Notes under the pieces: generated by a model
Seen by the model: only the letters and a program-made list of their open reading frames with translations
The model's database searches: none
Told to the model about the DNA's origin: nothing
Made by a program: the position numbers and the translations under genes
Shown here: piece by piece, positions 21,584 through 33,174 of the stretch
How the letters are laid out: each line of letters opens with the position of its first letter
Position numbering within the stretch: the first letter of the stretch is position 1
From: Craspedostauros australis
Lineage: Eukaryota > Bacillariophyta > Bacillariophyceae > Mastogloiales > Achnanthaceae
Direction of reading: 5' to 3'
Assembly (NCBI GenBank): GCA_026770025.1
Contig: JAMXDE010000055.1
Coordinates: 186,001 to 250,000 of the forward strand
DNA: 64,000 nucleotides

Positions 21584-24495
21584 ATGTTCAAGATGGCCCA
21601 GGTCGCCCACTACAGCGCTCCGTCTAGTGAGCGGCAGCGATCATCGAACTTGCATCTGCTGATGCAGGCGAGGACAACATCGACTCCAGCCTACGCACCA
21701 CAGCCCAAGATGGCGCAGTCCAAGATGACTCAGTCCGCATCCACCAAGCCTTCTCGTCCAGATGCTGCGCCAGCTCTGATGGCACCACAGTCGTCTTCAC
21801 AAGCAACTGCTCTGACCACTGCTCTGCCACCACGGTTGTTGGCCGCACCTTCCAACACGGCCGTGTCGCCCATCCAGACCGCAACAGCAACGACAACTAC
21901 AGCGACGACAACAGCGACCACACCAAATAGAGATCCAACCATCAAGTCGCCGATTCGTCCAGTTGGAACAATTGCAGCCACACCAATGATCCTGCTACGA
22001 AAACAGAACGAAACTGCAGCTGCGGGCAGGAACACAGATGCGGATGCAAGTGCAATCACCGACGCGAACCCATCAATTTCGCGTGCCTCAGTCGCGCCGC
22101 CGCAAGTTATGCGACCTCCCAGCGTGTTTGGTAACCTGGCTTTGGGGGACTACAAGTACGATCATGCACAGGAATCGAAATGGCCTCGTGGTGCAGCTGT
22201 CCATCTGCCTGCTGTTGCAAGACATAAAGATGATGGCAGCAGCAGCAGAATACACCTGCGACTACATGATCAACAACAACACAAACAGCAGAATCAGCAA
22301 CAATTACAGCAGAATATGCACATGGCGATCGACAACACACCGGCACGTCCAGCATCACCTAGCATGTTGCAGCCAACCGTCGATAGCTTGGCGTCCTCCT
22401 TTGCCAAATCCAATTATTTTGGTGCTGGTCCTTGCGCTCATGACACAGGTACCAGTACCGACCCGGCATCGTCAGCTGCGCCACAATCACATACGGCACC
22501 TCGCCTCACCGTTGCGCAATCATCTGTGTCACTCCCGGACATACCCGTCGACACGTCCGAAGACGTCACCGATGAAAGTTGCTTCATCACAGAGCAGCAA
22601 CAGCCCAATGAATGTGATTCTACTTCGCCATCATCCGTGGCACTTCACAACGTCAACCACAATTCCCAACCTCGCCCTCTCGAAACATCGTCGGAGTACC
22701 ACTCGCAACAGCACTGTTTGCACAAACGTCACTCCACGGCACCGCAACCAGTTCCGTCAGACCCTGCCACTGTCAATGTCGATGCCAATGACAACAACGC
22801 TGTCGTCAGGGGCATCGTCGATGACAGCAATCTAGCAACAACAGCAACCACCACAACAGCTGCAACTGCAACCGCGACGGGCAAAAAGCAGCATGCAGGA
22901 GGTGGAAAGAAAAAGAAGCAGATTAACTTCTACAGCGCGATCGGTTCGCTGGAGAATCCATCATCGTTCGGCAGTCTCAAGGAACGCATTAAGAAGAGGC
23001 AGATACGAGAATTCAGCAACCGTTCGCTGCTTGCGCCAAGGCAGGTCCAGGACGCTCAGCAGCAGCAAAAAGAACCCCAGAAACATCTCCTCGATCAGTT
23101 TGCCAGCGCCACATCCTCCAACACTGCGGCCGCGCAATCCCGGACATCATCAAGTATGGCAGGCGCAGCAGCAACGACCATCACACCAGCACAGCTCAAA
23201 TCAAACCTCAAGGCGAACGCCAGGTTCGTAAGCAACGCGCACAAGCAGCAGGCTGATCGTGATCATGCCATTGCTCCCGAGGTCCAGCGGAAACAGGATG
23301 CGCGACCTGAAACATCCGCCATACACAAGTCGCAGAACCCACACGGCCGCAAGAAGAGCTCCAACATATTCCGACCGTCCTCCGACGCCTACACGCCTCG
23401 CATGGGCCGCAAGAAGATCGAGTACAAGCCAGCGGAGATGCGGTCCGGAACGCACCAGAACACCGATTCGTTGGGAACATTGCAACGGCCCAACTTTCGC
23501 GACGCCTTGAAGCGCGTGGCCATGATCATCCACCAGCATATTGCCAAGATAGAGCATCGCTTCGAATCCGGCAGGGAACGAATTCTGGGCAACAAGTCCA
23601 GCAGCCTCTTCAAGCACTCCATGCGGGAGCTGTTCTGCGAGGACAATTACCGCACCCCGACCTACAAATGCACCATCGTGCGCATCCCCATGGCACGAGC
23701 AGGCATGGTCTACGGCCTCCGCAAGATCAAGGTCAAGCACGAGATTCCATCCGAGAGAGAGATTTACGAATTCGCGCACCAGCTCTTCGATTCCGTCCAG
23801 CTCTCGTCCGAATGCTCCATCATCTGCCTCATCTACGTCGAGCGCCTCATGGAGGTTGCCAAGGTCCCGTTGCTGGCCAGCACGTGGCGTCCCATCTTCA
23901 TGTGCGGCCTCCTCCTGGCATCCAAGGTCTGGCAGGATCTCAGTTCCTGGAACGTCGAATTCGCCAGCGTCTATCCGCAATTCTCAGTCGATGCCATCAA
24001 CAAGCTCGAGCTCAACTTCCTTCGCATGGTCAAATGGGATTTGCATATCCGAAGCAGGTGAGTTGGTTAATTGGGAGGTTGGGAGGTTGTGTGTTGCATT
24101 GCGCTGTTCCGTATTTATTCATTTGCGCATGGTGGAATGGAATAGAAGAGGCGGGCCAATTCTTTGCGCACCGTCAATGATACGAGTCATACACCGCATC
24201 TGACCTCACGTGATGTCTCACACGCTCTCTCTGTCTGTCTATCTTTCTCTCTTACGTACGTACGTGCGTTTGGCATACTCATACACCCGCATCATGTTCG
24301 TCAATTTACTTCCACAACAGCCTGTACGCCAAATACTACTTCGCATTGCGCGGGCTGGTGGAGCGGAGGGACTTCCGCCAGCGATACAACCGCATGATGG
24401 TGGGAGGCGTGGCACATGCGCAGGCGCTGGAGATCCAGCATCGCACAGAGCTCGTCAAGGAGGAAGCGATCAATCAACTGAGTCGGAGCATGTAG
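21584..24495 (+). CDS. Cyclin of the Pho80 / cyclin Y type with a long disordered N-terminus
   Basis: Exons 21584-24057 and 24321-24495 (intron 24058-24320, GTGAGT...CAG) give 882 residues. The cyclin fold occupies about 690-860. Diagnostic stretches are IPSEREIYEFAHQLFDSVQL, the ECSIICLIYVERLM helix, WRPIFMCGLLLASKVWQDLS with the LASKVW signature, and, across the intron, SLYAKYYFALRGL, which is typical of Pho80/PCL and cyclin Y proteins. Such cyclins activate CDK5/PCTAIRE- or Pho85-like kinases. The first 690 residues are low-complexity (Gln, Ser, Thr, Ala), apart from a basic block at about 440-485 (KKKKQINFYSAIGSLENPSS). Family members are usually 300-400 residues, so this N-terminus is unusually long. 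The second exon ends 58 codons after the junction. Confidence 0.88.
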
Positions 24496-25067
24496 GTAGC
24501 ATGCCGGTGCTAAAGCCAGACAATCTGGAGGACGTATTACGAGCACTGGTGGAGAAAGAGAGCAGGGGAACGGATGTCAACAAGGAATGGATGAACCCAG
24601 AATACAATAGAATATATAAGAGCAGGACTCTACATAGCAATACTGCATCCCACTCCAGCACACAATTATAATGATAGAGTGGCATTCTGCTCTACTCGAA
24701 CACCTATCGAACATGATGCACGTTGGAATGCGACGAAAGTACATGGCATCACGAATCCGCCGACCATTGGGCTGATGCTGCCATGTGCACGAAGTTCATG
24801 CAGATGTTTCAGTGCTTCGGGTCCACACGACAGCAGCCATGGCTTGTTGTTGAATGCATGAATGGCGCTTGTAGTCGTATGTGTATAGTATTACTATTCG
24901 GACGAGTATGGTGTTGTTCCTATTTCTGTGCTTCTCGGTCTCTCTATCCCTGTCTCTCCCCCTACGTACTGATGCTGTGAATGCCCAACCGCATCCAAAA
25001 CATCCCCCCTAATCCACCTCGCTTCGCCTCGCCAGCAAGCGAATCGAGCGCCGCGGTCGTGACGTCT
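24496..25067. other. Convergent intergenic region
   Basis: Lies between the 3' ends of the cyclin and coiled-coil genes. It contains a GACGAGTATG motif at 24901. No gene seen. Confidence 0.5.
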
Positions 25068-27263
25068 TCATAAAAAGAACATGGCATCATCCGGTTGCTT
25101 CGACAGGGCCAATCCCAGCTTCCGATTGACAGTCGTTGCGGACGATATCTGCAAATCGGCGACCCTGCTGGCGTAGTACGCCCGCAGCTTGGAGAGCTCG
25201 GTCTCCTTGGATGATAGATCCTTGCGGCAATCCCGCAGCTGACCCTGCATCTCCAATATGTACGAGGATACGGTTTCGTCCGACGTTCCACCTGATGCGT
25301 GATCGTCATGCTGCGGCTTCGGGCTCGCTGTCTTCGTATCCGTTGCGTCTGCGCTTGAAGACGCTTCGATGGCCATTTCCATTTCCACGTCCACGTCCAT
25401 GTCCGTGTTCACCCCTGCCACCTTGCGATCGATCAGCTGACAACGGAGGTTGGCAATCTGATCGTCCCTGGCAAACAGCTGGTCTTCCAGGCTCAGGATA
25501 TCCGCCGTGCTCTCCCCGATCTGCTTGTCCAATCGCGCGCACCGCCGCTCGACTTCCACGCTGTCGATCTCACCGTACGCGAAGCTCAGGTCCGTTTCCA
25601 TCGCCTGGATCTGTGCCTCCAGGGCCTTGTTCTCCCGTTGCGAAACTGCGAGGTCTCGCTCCACTGTGGATTTGTACTCACGTGATGTCCGTCGCTGATC
25701 TTCCAGCGCCGTCTTGAGCTCCTTCACGCGTCCGCGGTAGTTGATGTTCTCCATCTCCAGCAGCTCCAAACGTTGCTTGATGTAGTTCAGGCTGGGAAGG
25801 ATCGTGGAGGGCTGCATCAACGCATGCTCGTCGTTTTCATTCTCAATACTGATGCTGCCACTGGCACTGGCGCTTGTACTATTGATGCTGCTGTTGTGAG
25901 GGACCGCATATGGCTGCGGTGTTCTGGGAAGCAGTGCTCGATTGGCCGATAGGTGATCCAGAGGTGGGTCGGGGGCTTGGATGGTGCTGGGAAGCACCTT
26001 GTTGCGGTAATCGCGGAGATGAATATCCGTCTGATACTGACCGTGTTCGTCGTAGCGCCGATACGCGTCCAAATGCTGCTGCAACGACTGTACCTTGGTC
26101 TCGTAGTTGGCGGCCTGCGTTTCCAGCGTGGCCACGCGCACTGCGCCGTCCACCTTCTCGCGGACGTACTTGCGCTCCATCTCGTCCAGATCCGCTTGCA
26201 GCTTCTTGATGTAGGTCTGGGTGATGCGGTTGCTGACGGAACGCGATGACGCGACCTCTCCGTCCGACGCGTCTTCAAAATTGACGTACTCCAGAATCCG
26301 AGCGTTGTTGCGTTCTGAGAGGTACCGCAAGTTGTGCGTCTCCAATTCCACCTCGAGCTCCGTGACCCTGCGGGCCTTGGATTGCAGCTCTTCCCTCATC
26401 GTATCCAATTCGCGTTCGCGGTTGCGCAGCTTGAACTCGTAGAACTCGACCTGCTCATCCTTGACTTCCAACCGGCCCTCCAGATGATCCAGCTGCTCCA
26501 TCGCAGCCTTGCGCAGCGTCCTGATTTCTTCCGCGTACGTCTTTTGGCTGTGGCATAGCAACTGTCTCGCTTCGTACAGCTCCACCTGCAGCTGCGGTGT
26601 GTTGGGTGAGGTGTTGGGAAATGCTCTGGATGCAATCCGTGGTGGCGAGAGGCGCCGGTGCTGCAATTGCTGCGATGGTAGTAGTTGTTGCTGATTGTGC
26701 TGCTGCTGCTGTCGCCGTTGCTGGTGTTGCCGCTCCTGATATTGCTGAAGAGAGCGATGCTCTGGGGATGGTGAACCTTGTGACGACGTCGTTGTCAGAC
26801 CACCCATCCGCGTCTTGACGAGCTTCAACCGTTGCTTGAGGAGTTCCAAGTCTTCGCAAACGCTTTGATCTGTGCCCCTGCTGCTGACGATGGTGTCGGA
26901 CGGGATCGTGGAAGTGTTGGAAGTGTGGTCATCATGAGGAGATGCCTCTGTGGTGCTGCAGTCTCGATCATTGCGTGTTTCCTTGCATGTTTCGTTGAAC
27001 AGCAGTATGGTGCTCGTCGCCAGAGCGGACGTCGTTGCGGTCGTCTGCATCTTCGTTTGGGATTGATACGCCGTCGCAACACCAGTGCGCATTGTTGGAA
27101 GCGTACGGGCTCGTTGGCCATGATCCTTATCTGCTTGCAACCTCGTCTTGAGGGTAGTGCGCAACCGCTGGATCGTTTGTTCCAAGTGCAGACGCTTCGT
27201 CTCGCGAGCCTCCAAGTCGGCACCGACGGTACCGAAGTCGTTGATGTGGCGCATCCCAGACAT
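25068..27263 (-). CDS. Long coiled-coil protein, function unknown
   Basis: Single exon, 731 residues, ATG at 27263. Heptad-like stretches run from about 225 to 400 (YEARQLLCHSQKTYAEEIRT; REELQSKARRVTELEVELET) and from about 515 to 610 (LEMENINYRGRVKELKTALE and beyond). Low-complexity Gln/Ser/Asn spacers lie between and before them. A short N-terminal helix (ARETKRLHLEQTIQRLRTTL) also looks coiled. No enzyme motif, membrane span or signal peptide is visible. Centrosomal, Golgi-tethering and cytoskeletal proteins all look like this, so I assign no function. Confidence 0.75.
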   Translation of the reverse strand: MSGMRHINDFGTVGADLEARETKRLHLEQTIQRLRTTLKTRLQADKDHGQRARTLPTMRTGVATAYQSQTKMQTTATTSALATSTILLFNETCKETRNDRDCSTTEASPHDDHTSNTSTIPSDTIVSSRGTDQSVCEDLELLKQRLKLVKTRMGGLTTTSSQGSPSPEHRSLQQYQERQHQQRRQQQQHNQQQLLPSQQLQHRRLSPPRIASRAFPNTSPNTPQLQVELYEARQLLCHSQKTYAEEIRTLRKAAMEQLDHLEGRLEVKDEQVEFYEFKLRNRERELDTMREELQSKARRVTELEVELETHNLRYLSERNNARILEYVNFEDASDGEVASSRSVSNRITQTYIKKLQADLDEMERKYVREKVDGAVRVATLETQAANYETKVQSLQQHLDAYRRYDEHGQYQTDIHLRDYRNKVLPSTIQAPDPPLDHLSANRALLPRTPQPYAVPHNSSINSTSASASGSISIENENDEHALMQPSTILPSLNYIKQRLELLEMENINYRGRVKELKTALEDQRRTSREYKSTVERDLAVSQRENKALEAQIQAMETDLSFAYGEIDSVEVERRCARLDKQIGESTADILSLEDQLFARDDQIANLRCQLIDRKVAGVNTDMDVDVEMEMAIEASSSADATDTKTASPKPQHDDHASGGTSDETVSSYILEMQGQLRDCRKDLSSKETELSKLRAYYASRVADLQISSATTVNRKLGLALSKQPDDAMFFL

Positions 27264-28710
27264 GTTGGCAAATTGCGTGGGGTATGTCAGCTGTGGCTGT
27301 TCCTGTTACAGATGCGCCGGTGTTGTGCAAAAGTGTGGATGCTGGAAATTATGTTCGTATCCAGCCGAAGTTATGTGCGCTCAATCCTTCTCTCTCTCTG
27401 TGTGTGTGTGTGTGTGTGTGTGTCTGTGGATGTCGTATTCGATGAATGCAACTGCTGCACTCTCCAGAGTACCACACAGTATGCAGTCGACTCGTACTCC
27501 AGCGCGTCGGTTGAAACGATTGCGGTGATCGTGTTGATGCCGTCGACTTGAATCAAGTGAAACCCAACCCAACCCAAGTCAAGCCAAGCCAAGCCAATCA
27601 AATGAACTCAAGTCAAGTGGTGACAGTACTGCCTATGGTAGCTGTATCTGTAGCTGTATCTGTGTTGTCCGAGGACGAGTGCGAGTAGGTGGACGAGTAT
27701 GGAATGGTATGGTACGACTAGTTCTGCAATCGCACAAGTATCGTGTTGGCATGTGCGCGCGTCAGTCCAGAAGTCCACCTGCTCCACGCGTGTGCTGTGC
27801 ACGTACTGAACAGCCGCAACGAGGACTGCGGCATGCCTTGTCGCCTTGTACCACCAATGATGGACAGCGTATCAACCAAAGCGCGGCGATGTGGATGATC
27901 AATCGATGTGTTCTGTGGAGATCGCCCTCAACGCAATGATCTCTTCCTCCTCCTTTTCCTCCTCTGTCTGCGCGTCAACGTGACCATGTGCTGCCTTTCT
28001 CCCTGCTACTGCTGTTGCTTCTGCTACTGCTGTTACTGCTGTTGCTGCTGTTGACCAGAACAAGGCGCATGAGTTCACGGTGTTCTCAAGCTCCGCCTTT
28101 GCCCCTTCTTCTTTGATCACCACTTCCTTCGCCTCAGCAGAGTACACTTCAACCGATAAGATCAAGACGTTGCCTTTGCGTTTGCCTTTGCGTTTGCCTT
28201 TCCTTTGCCGTGTTAGATTGCTCGCACGACCTCCCCTCCGCACAGAACACTCTCCACAAACAGAAAGGATCGTTCCCAGTATCGAGTATAGTATTGGCCT
28301 CACTGAACATCAACGCTCCGATTCACATGGTCACTCTCTCTCTCTGTCTGTCTCTGTTGGCATCAGTTTCAGTCCAGCCAGACATCCCTCCATCCAACAC
28401 AAGAAACACACACATTCGCATTCTCAATTTCAGTTCCAATCATGGATCCATCACGCGAGACGTGCTGACTGGGTGTTGGCGATAAGTACGGTTAACAGCC
28501 GTTAACGCGATGGCTTCAATGATGTCAGATGGTCGAAGTGGTCAATGGATGGAGAAAGCAGCATGTGCGTGTTTGGACTGACTTTCTCACGATTGAACAC
28601 GAATCTTCGTTGTTCCCTTCATGGTTGTTCTTCATGATTCTCCTTCCGACAATCGTCGTGTGTGTCATGGTCGACGAGCGGCGAAGAAGACAAGGAAGAG
28701 GAGGAACAGG
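27264..28710. other. 1.4-kb divergent region with simple repeats
   Basis: Lies between the divergent coiled-coil and phosphoesterase genes. It holds a (TC)n(TG)n run at 27388-27423, an AAGCCAAGCC-type run near 27572-27596, GACGAGTAT at about 27692, CTGCTA/CTGTTG triplets at about 28010-28050 and a 12-bp TGCCTTTGCGTT repeat at about 28171-28202. A 134-residue minus-strand frame (28303-27899) is compositionally biased by these repeats and is not supported. Confidence 0.45.
27388..27423. repeat. (TC)n(TG)n microsatellite
   Basis: About six TC dinucleotides followed directly by about twelve TG dinucleotides, upstream of the coiled-coil gene. Confidence 0.9.
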
Positions 28711-30313
28711 ATGATCTACCGATGTATCCTTGCACTCATCATTTGCGCACCGTCGACCCCATCAACGATCTCCAGTATCGTCATCGTCGTCGCCACCGCC
28801 ATTGACAACAACAACGACAACGACAACAACGACAACGACACGGGGTACGATCCACTCCTGCCATTTCAAAGATCGCCGACGATGAATCGCTTCGCCAGCA
28901 CCCAGCGTGATCGCAGACTGATCCATCCGAAGCTTCTGCAACCACCGACCGATGCGGATGACGATGCCAACGAAAAGCGGCAGCACCATCGCTTCGTCGT
29001 CTGCGCGGATACGCAGCTGGGGATGCGCACAAACAATGCGGATTGGTCCTCGGAGCTGGAGTACTCGCGACGTGCCGTGCGATGCATCAATCAGCTGGAT
29101 CCGGCGCCGTCATTCTGCTGCATCTGCGGCGATCTTGTGCACATGGATCGCAGCTATTATGCCAACGATGACACCTACACGCAGCAGCAGTGCGATGATA
29201 TACAGAAGACGCAGCAACAAGATCTGAAGGAGACTTGGACGGAATTGAACGATGACATTGTATTGGTGAGCGCGTAGAGTAGTCTGGCATATGCATATGC
29301 ATATGCGTGTGTGCATATGTGTGTGTGCATATGCGTGTGCATATGTGTATGTGCACTCGCATATTCACATGTTGCAACGTCATGCTCGTTCGATACAATG
29401 CTTCAGGGTGGGATGCTATGGAATGAGAGCTGTTGATTCCGGTGTGGTCGGTGCAAGCCAGGAGACTCGTGGCCTTCCAACCCATTTCACCAACAGCCGA
29501 TGTGAGGCTCTTCAATGCTCGTCTGCACTCATATTGTACTTGCTCAACCAACGACGCTTTGTCCTTTCGATTTCGATTTCGATTCCTGCTTCAAACTCCT
29601 CTGCTCTACAGGTGTGTTTATGTGGCAATCATGACGTTGGCAATACTCCCACCAAGGACAGCATCACCAGATTCAGCAATGCCTTCGGTGATGACTACCT
29701 CGCATTCTGGGCCAATGGCACCTACAACATCGCGCTGAATTCGACGCTGATAGCCAACCATTCGCAAGCGGAAGATCTGTATCAGGATCAGCTCAAGTGG
29801 TTGCAGGAGCGCTTGGCGTATGCCACCGAGAAGAATGCGCGTCACATCTTCGTATTCAGCCACCATCCGTGGTTCCTGTTTCATGAGGACGAGGATGAAA
29901 CCAAGGATCTCACCGGACATTCCCGAATCCCTGCCCCCGGAAGCAAGACGGAGTTCTGGGACATCCCCGACAGCTACTTCGTCATGCCGAAACGACATCG
30001 CATGGTGTACATGGATCTGTTCCGCAAGCACAAGGTGAAGGCAGCTTTCTGCGGTCACTTTCATCAGAACTGGGTTGCCAAGACCTCATTCGGGATGGAC
30101 ATGATCGTCACGGGTTCATTGTCCGTCTTGTTGAAGAGCACAAGCTCGTCGGAAGATGCAGCGGAGCCGAACGTGCAGGGCATACGAATCGTTGATGTTG
30201 GGGGAAGCCATGGGACGAACGGCAGCGATGGTGATGGTGATGGTAATGGTGATGTTAATGCTGGTGTTCGCTGCGAGGGTACATTTGAGCACAAGTTTGT
30301 GCCTGTGGCTTGA
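28711..30313 (+). CDS. Calcineurin-like metallophosphoesterase, CPPED1-like, with signal peptide
   Basis: Exons 28711-29265 and 29612-30313 (intron 29266-29611, GTGAGC...CAG) give 418 residues. The metallophosphoesterase motifs appear in order: D100-T-Q102 in FVVCADTQLGM, G140-D-L-V-H, G190-N-H-D193 followed by VGNTPT, S-H-H-P at 268-271, and G333-H-F-H336. The DxQ first motif and GNHD-x-GNTPT are characteristic of the CPPED1 (CSTP1) branch of Ser/Thr phosphatases. Unlike animal CPPED1, which is cytosolic, this protein starts with a hydrophobic segment (MIYRCILALIICAPS) followed by a second (SIVIVVATA) and an Asn/Asp run, suggesting entry to the secretory pathway. An in-frame ATG 30 codons upstream (28621) would hide that signal; I prefer 28711. 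The intron lies just before GNHD and holds an ATATGC-rich microsatellite. Confidence 0.85.
29287..29353. repeat. CATATG/TGTG microsatellite in phosphoesterase intron
   Basis: Interrupted CATATG and GTGTG dinucleotide repeat about 20 bases into the intron. Confidence 0.85.
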
Positions 30314-30840
30314 GAAAATGGACATCAATCGAAGCATGATACCATGCTCCATTCTGCTCGACTCGACTCTGCTCTATTACATCAGAATGCATAGGAAGGT
30401 TGTTAAGGGAATATACCATGCTTATTGAAAGTATTATAGATGATGGACATACAAATGGGTGGCCGAGGGAGGCAAGTACAGCGAAAGGAAAGGGTCCATT
30501 GCAGCAGTCGTATTGGGATGCCGAGTCCCGTTGCGAGATGACAAAGCTGAGTCACACAATGACCAAAATACCAACAACAGCCGAGACGCCATGTGAATCT
30601 TCGCCTGTTGCGCAACACCACCACTGTTGTCGTTGCTGTTGTTGTTGCTGTTGCTGCTGTGTGGGTGCGCTCCATCTCATTCATGACGCATTGAACACAT
30701 CCCGCGAACTGCCTCCATCAAGCATCGCATACCGAGTCTTCTGCGCCACAAGCACGATCCCAAGTATTATATAATATTATATAATACATACTAATACAAT
30801 TGCCGCTGCAACGACAATTCGAAGAACACATTGAGAAATC
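30314..30840. other. Promoter-bearing spacer before SEC22
   Basis: Lies between two plus-strand genes. Apart from the AT-rich palindrome at 30764-30787 and a GTTGCTGTT triplet run near 30630-30660, nothing was seen. Confidence 0.5.
30764..30787 (+). promoter_or_regulatory. 24-bp perfect AT-rich palindrome upstream of SEC22
   Basis: GTATTATATAAT joined to its exact reverse complement ATTATATAATAC, 54-77 bases upstream of the SEC22 start codon. It contains two TATATAA-type elements in each orientation, so it may act as a TATA region. A near copy lies at 20766-20784. The promoter role is inferred from position and composition only. Confidence 0.35.
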
Positions 30841-32181
30841 ATGCCTCCGTTGATGACCCAAGTCGCGAGACTGAGCGACGGCCTCCCGTTGGTGGCAACG
30901 CAGACTCCCTCGCCTGGCTACGCGGTCACCAACGCTCATCAGAAGGAAGCCAAGGAAATCCTGAGGAAGTTGACACATGGGTACGTCCTGGTGGGATGTG
31001 CACTTTACGTCTCAGTTTGAAGTCACTGCAATGACCAGTCTGCATTGTGGAGCACCGGCATTGGTACTGGCCCTTTGCTGGTGCTGGTGCTGATGCTGAT
31101 GCTCCATACCACGTCTGGCCAATCAAGGCTGTGCGATTGCGGCAGATGCCATTGCTTCTGGGGTTGCCAGTCTTGTGGTGACTGGATGGATGCACTAACA
31201 CACGCCTTGATCCATCTCCTTTCACCCAACTCTCCTGCCTTTCCATTTCATCATTATCATCATCATCATCATCATCATCATGACGAAACGACAACAAATG
31301 CACATCCGCATGCATGCATGCACAATCCACGCACAACATGTTCATGATTGCTGCAGAACTCCCAACAAGATGTCCATCGTGTCTGGCGACCGAGTGTTCT
31401 ACTACATGTCCCGCGACACACTGTGCTTTCTGGTGATGACGGAATCTCGCTATCCAAAGCGGCTTTCCTTTCTGTATATGGACGAAGTGGCGGACCTCAT
31501 CCTCAACGAGCTCGTCGGTGAATTTGGAAACGCTGTGAGTTCCGGGGGTATGCAAGTGTGCGTGCATGCGAAGGCGACTGTGTAGGCACAATCGAATGCA
31601 ACAATCGTTGTGTTGTGCCTGAGTCTTTCATTCTCCCTGCCTGAGCAACCAGGTGCTTGCAATCTAACATTTCTCTTTGCATTGCTTACTACGCATGTGA
31701 TTCATGCTTAATTCAATTCCATTCCATTCTCCCACAATGCTCACCATGTCTTCAATTACCCTGTCTTCAATTGCCGTGTTCGTGTTCACGACCATTCCCG
31801 CTCCACATTTTACACTCTCTTGATTCACAGTGGCGCGCGGAGATTGACACAACGGAGCGGCCATTCCGGTTCATCCACTACGATCCCGTCGTGCAGCGCA
31901 AGCAACGCGAATTTCAGGACGAACGGCAGCAGAAATCAAAGCTCAGCGACGACCTGAACGAGATCCAGAACATCATGAAGAAGAACATCAACGACATTCT
32001 GGATCGTGGAGAGAAGCTGGACAACGTGCAGAACATCAGCAAGGATCTGCTCAAGCAGTCCAGCGGATTCAAATGGGGTGCGCGCAAATTGACATGGCAG
32101 GCGAGGGTGCAACAATTCGCACCCATGGTCCTTGGTTTCGGCGTCCTCATCTTCGTTGTCTACGTCAAGGTGTTTTGGTGA
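30841..32181 (+). CDS. SEC22: R-SNARE SEC22 (ER-Golgi vesicle fusion)
   Basis: Three exons, 30841-30980, 31357-31534 and 31831-32181, joined by introns with GTACGT and GTGAGT donors and CAG acceptors, encode 222 residues, the usual SEC22 length. SEC22 is the R-SNARE of ER-Golgi transport. The longin domain fills roughly the first 125 residues (VFYYMSRDTLCFLVMTESRY; PKRLSFLYMDEVADLILNE). The SNARE helix follows (IQNIMKKNINDILDRGEKLD) with the zero-layer Arg in ILDRGEKLD, then WQARVQQFAPMVLGFGVLIF as the C-terminal anchor. The first exon N-terminus reads MTQVARLSDGLPLVATQTPS, as expected of SEC22. A syntaxin-18-like partner is encoded about 7 kb downstream at 39401-40861. Confidence 0.95.
31248..31281. 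repeat. (ATC)n microsatellite in SEC22 intron 1
   Basis: About eleven CAT/ATC triplets with one interruption, in the first intron of SEC22. Confidence 0.9.
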
Positions 32182-33174
32182 GAAGTTGGATCAGGAGCAG
32201 AAACACAAACAGAAGCAGAGGGAGGCGCAGAACGATGATGTGTGAAACCTCTGGAGGAACAGCAGCAGCAGCAGCAGCAGTTGACGACACCGATGGTTGT
32301 GAGAGCTGCCAATCAAAGAATCCCAAGTACAATCACAGCAACAGAAACGTGAGAGAATTCGACAATACTATTATACATACTCGCACTCGTATGTATTCTA
32401 ACTTCATGAAACTGAAGCGCTGAGCGTCCTTGTGGATGGCTTGTTGTTGGTTTTGGTATGATCCGATCTCTGTCAAAGAATATTGCTCAGGCATTCAACG
32501 AAAGTGTCAGTCGCAAACCATCCTGATCTTCATTGCATTGTTGGATTGGAGGAGCATCGCAATTTGGAATGATTGAGAGGAACATGCTGTGATTGTAGTG
32601 GATTGATTGATGGACTTGTTTGCGTAGATCGATTTGGTCTACGCACGACGAGTACATGGCTCCCGCAATTTGAGTCATTTGGCGGGAAACATGGATGGTA
32701 CGACAGACATCGAGAAAAGACGCGTGGAGGAACGAATCATCCGATTCAAACGATGGGATTGCGACGTCTCAAAACGAAACGGCCAGCGACCAATCCCACA
32801 CGTTTCGTCATTGATGGGTCACCATTTTGCGCATCATCAAAGTCGCAATCCATCCACAAAACAGATCAAGAGAGGGTTGACACTTGATCCAGAGAGTGTC
32901 TGGAGGAATCTTATTATCGCAAGTGCATAGAATACCTACGACTAGCCGTACCATACTTGGAATTGCGCAGGGGTGATCCTGGCTTCCATCATCCGCGTGC
33001 ACCATCTGGCCCAGGAAGGGAAGGAATCAACGTAGCTCGTATTACTCTCCCCAACACAGAGAATCTGTGCCTATCTTCTTGAAAAAGAAGGATCTTCACT
33101 ATCCATCTGGGTCGACAACAGAAGAAGACGAAGAAGAGATGATGTGCAACTCTGGAAGCACAAGATCCAGAGCG
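32182..33174. other. 1-kb spacer between plus-strand genes
   Basis: Holds the 3' flank of SEC22 and the leader of the EHD-type gene. It includes a CAG run near 32261-32280 and a CACTCGTATG motif near 32384. In-frame codons run upstream of the chosen EHD start (ATG at 33139 and 33142; earlier only a GTG). No separate gene seen. Confidence 0.5.

Noticed and set aside
27899-28303. 134-residue minus-strand frame with KGKRKGKRKG and Ala/Glu runs
   Set aside because: The sequence follows simple DNA repeats; no independent coding signal.
28621-28710. Upstream in-frame ATG of the CPPED1-like gene
   Set aside because: Would bury the hydrophobic leader behind 30 charged residues; kept as an alternative only.
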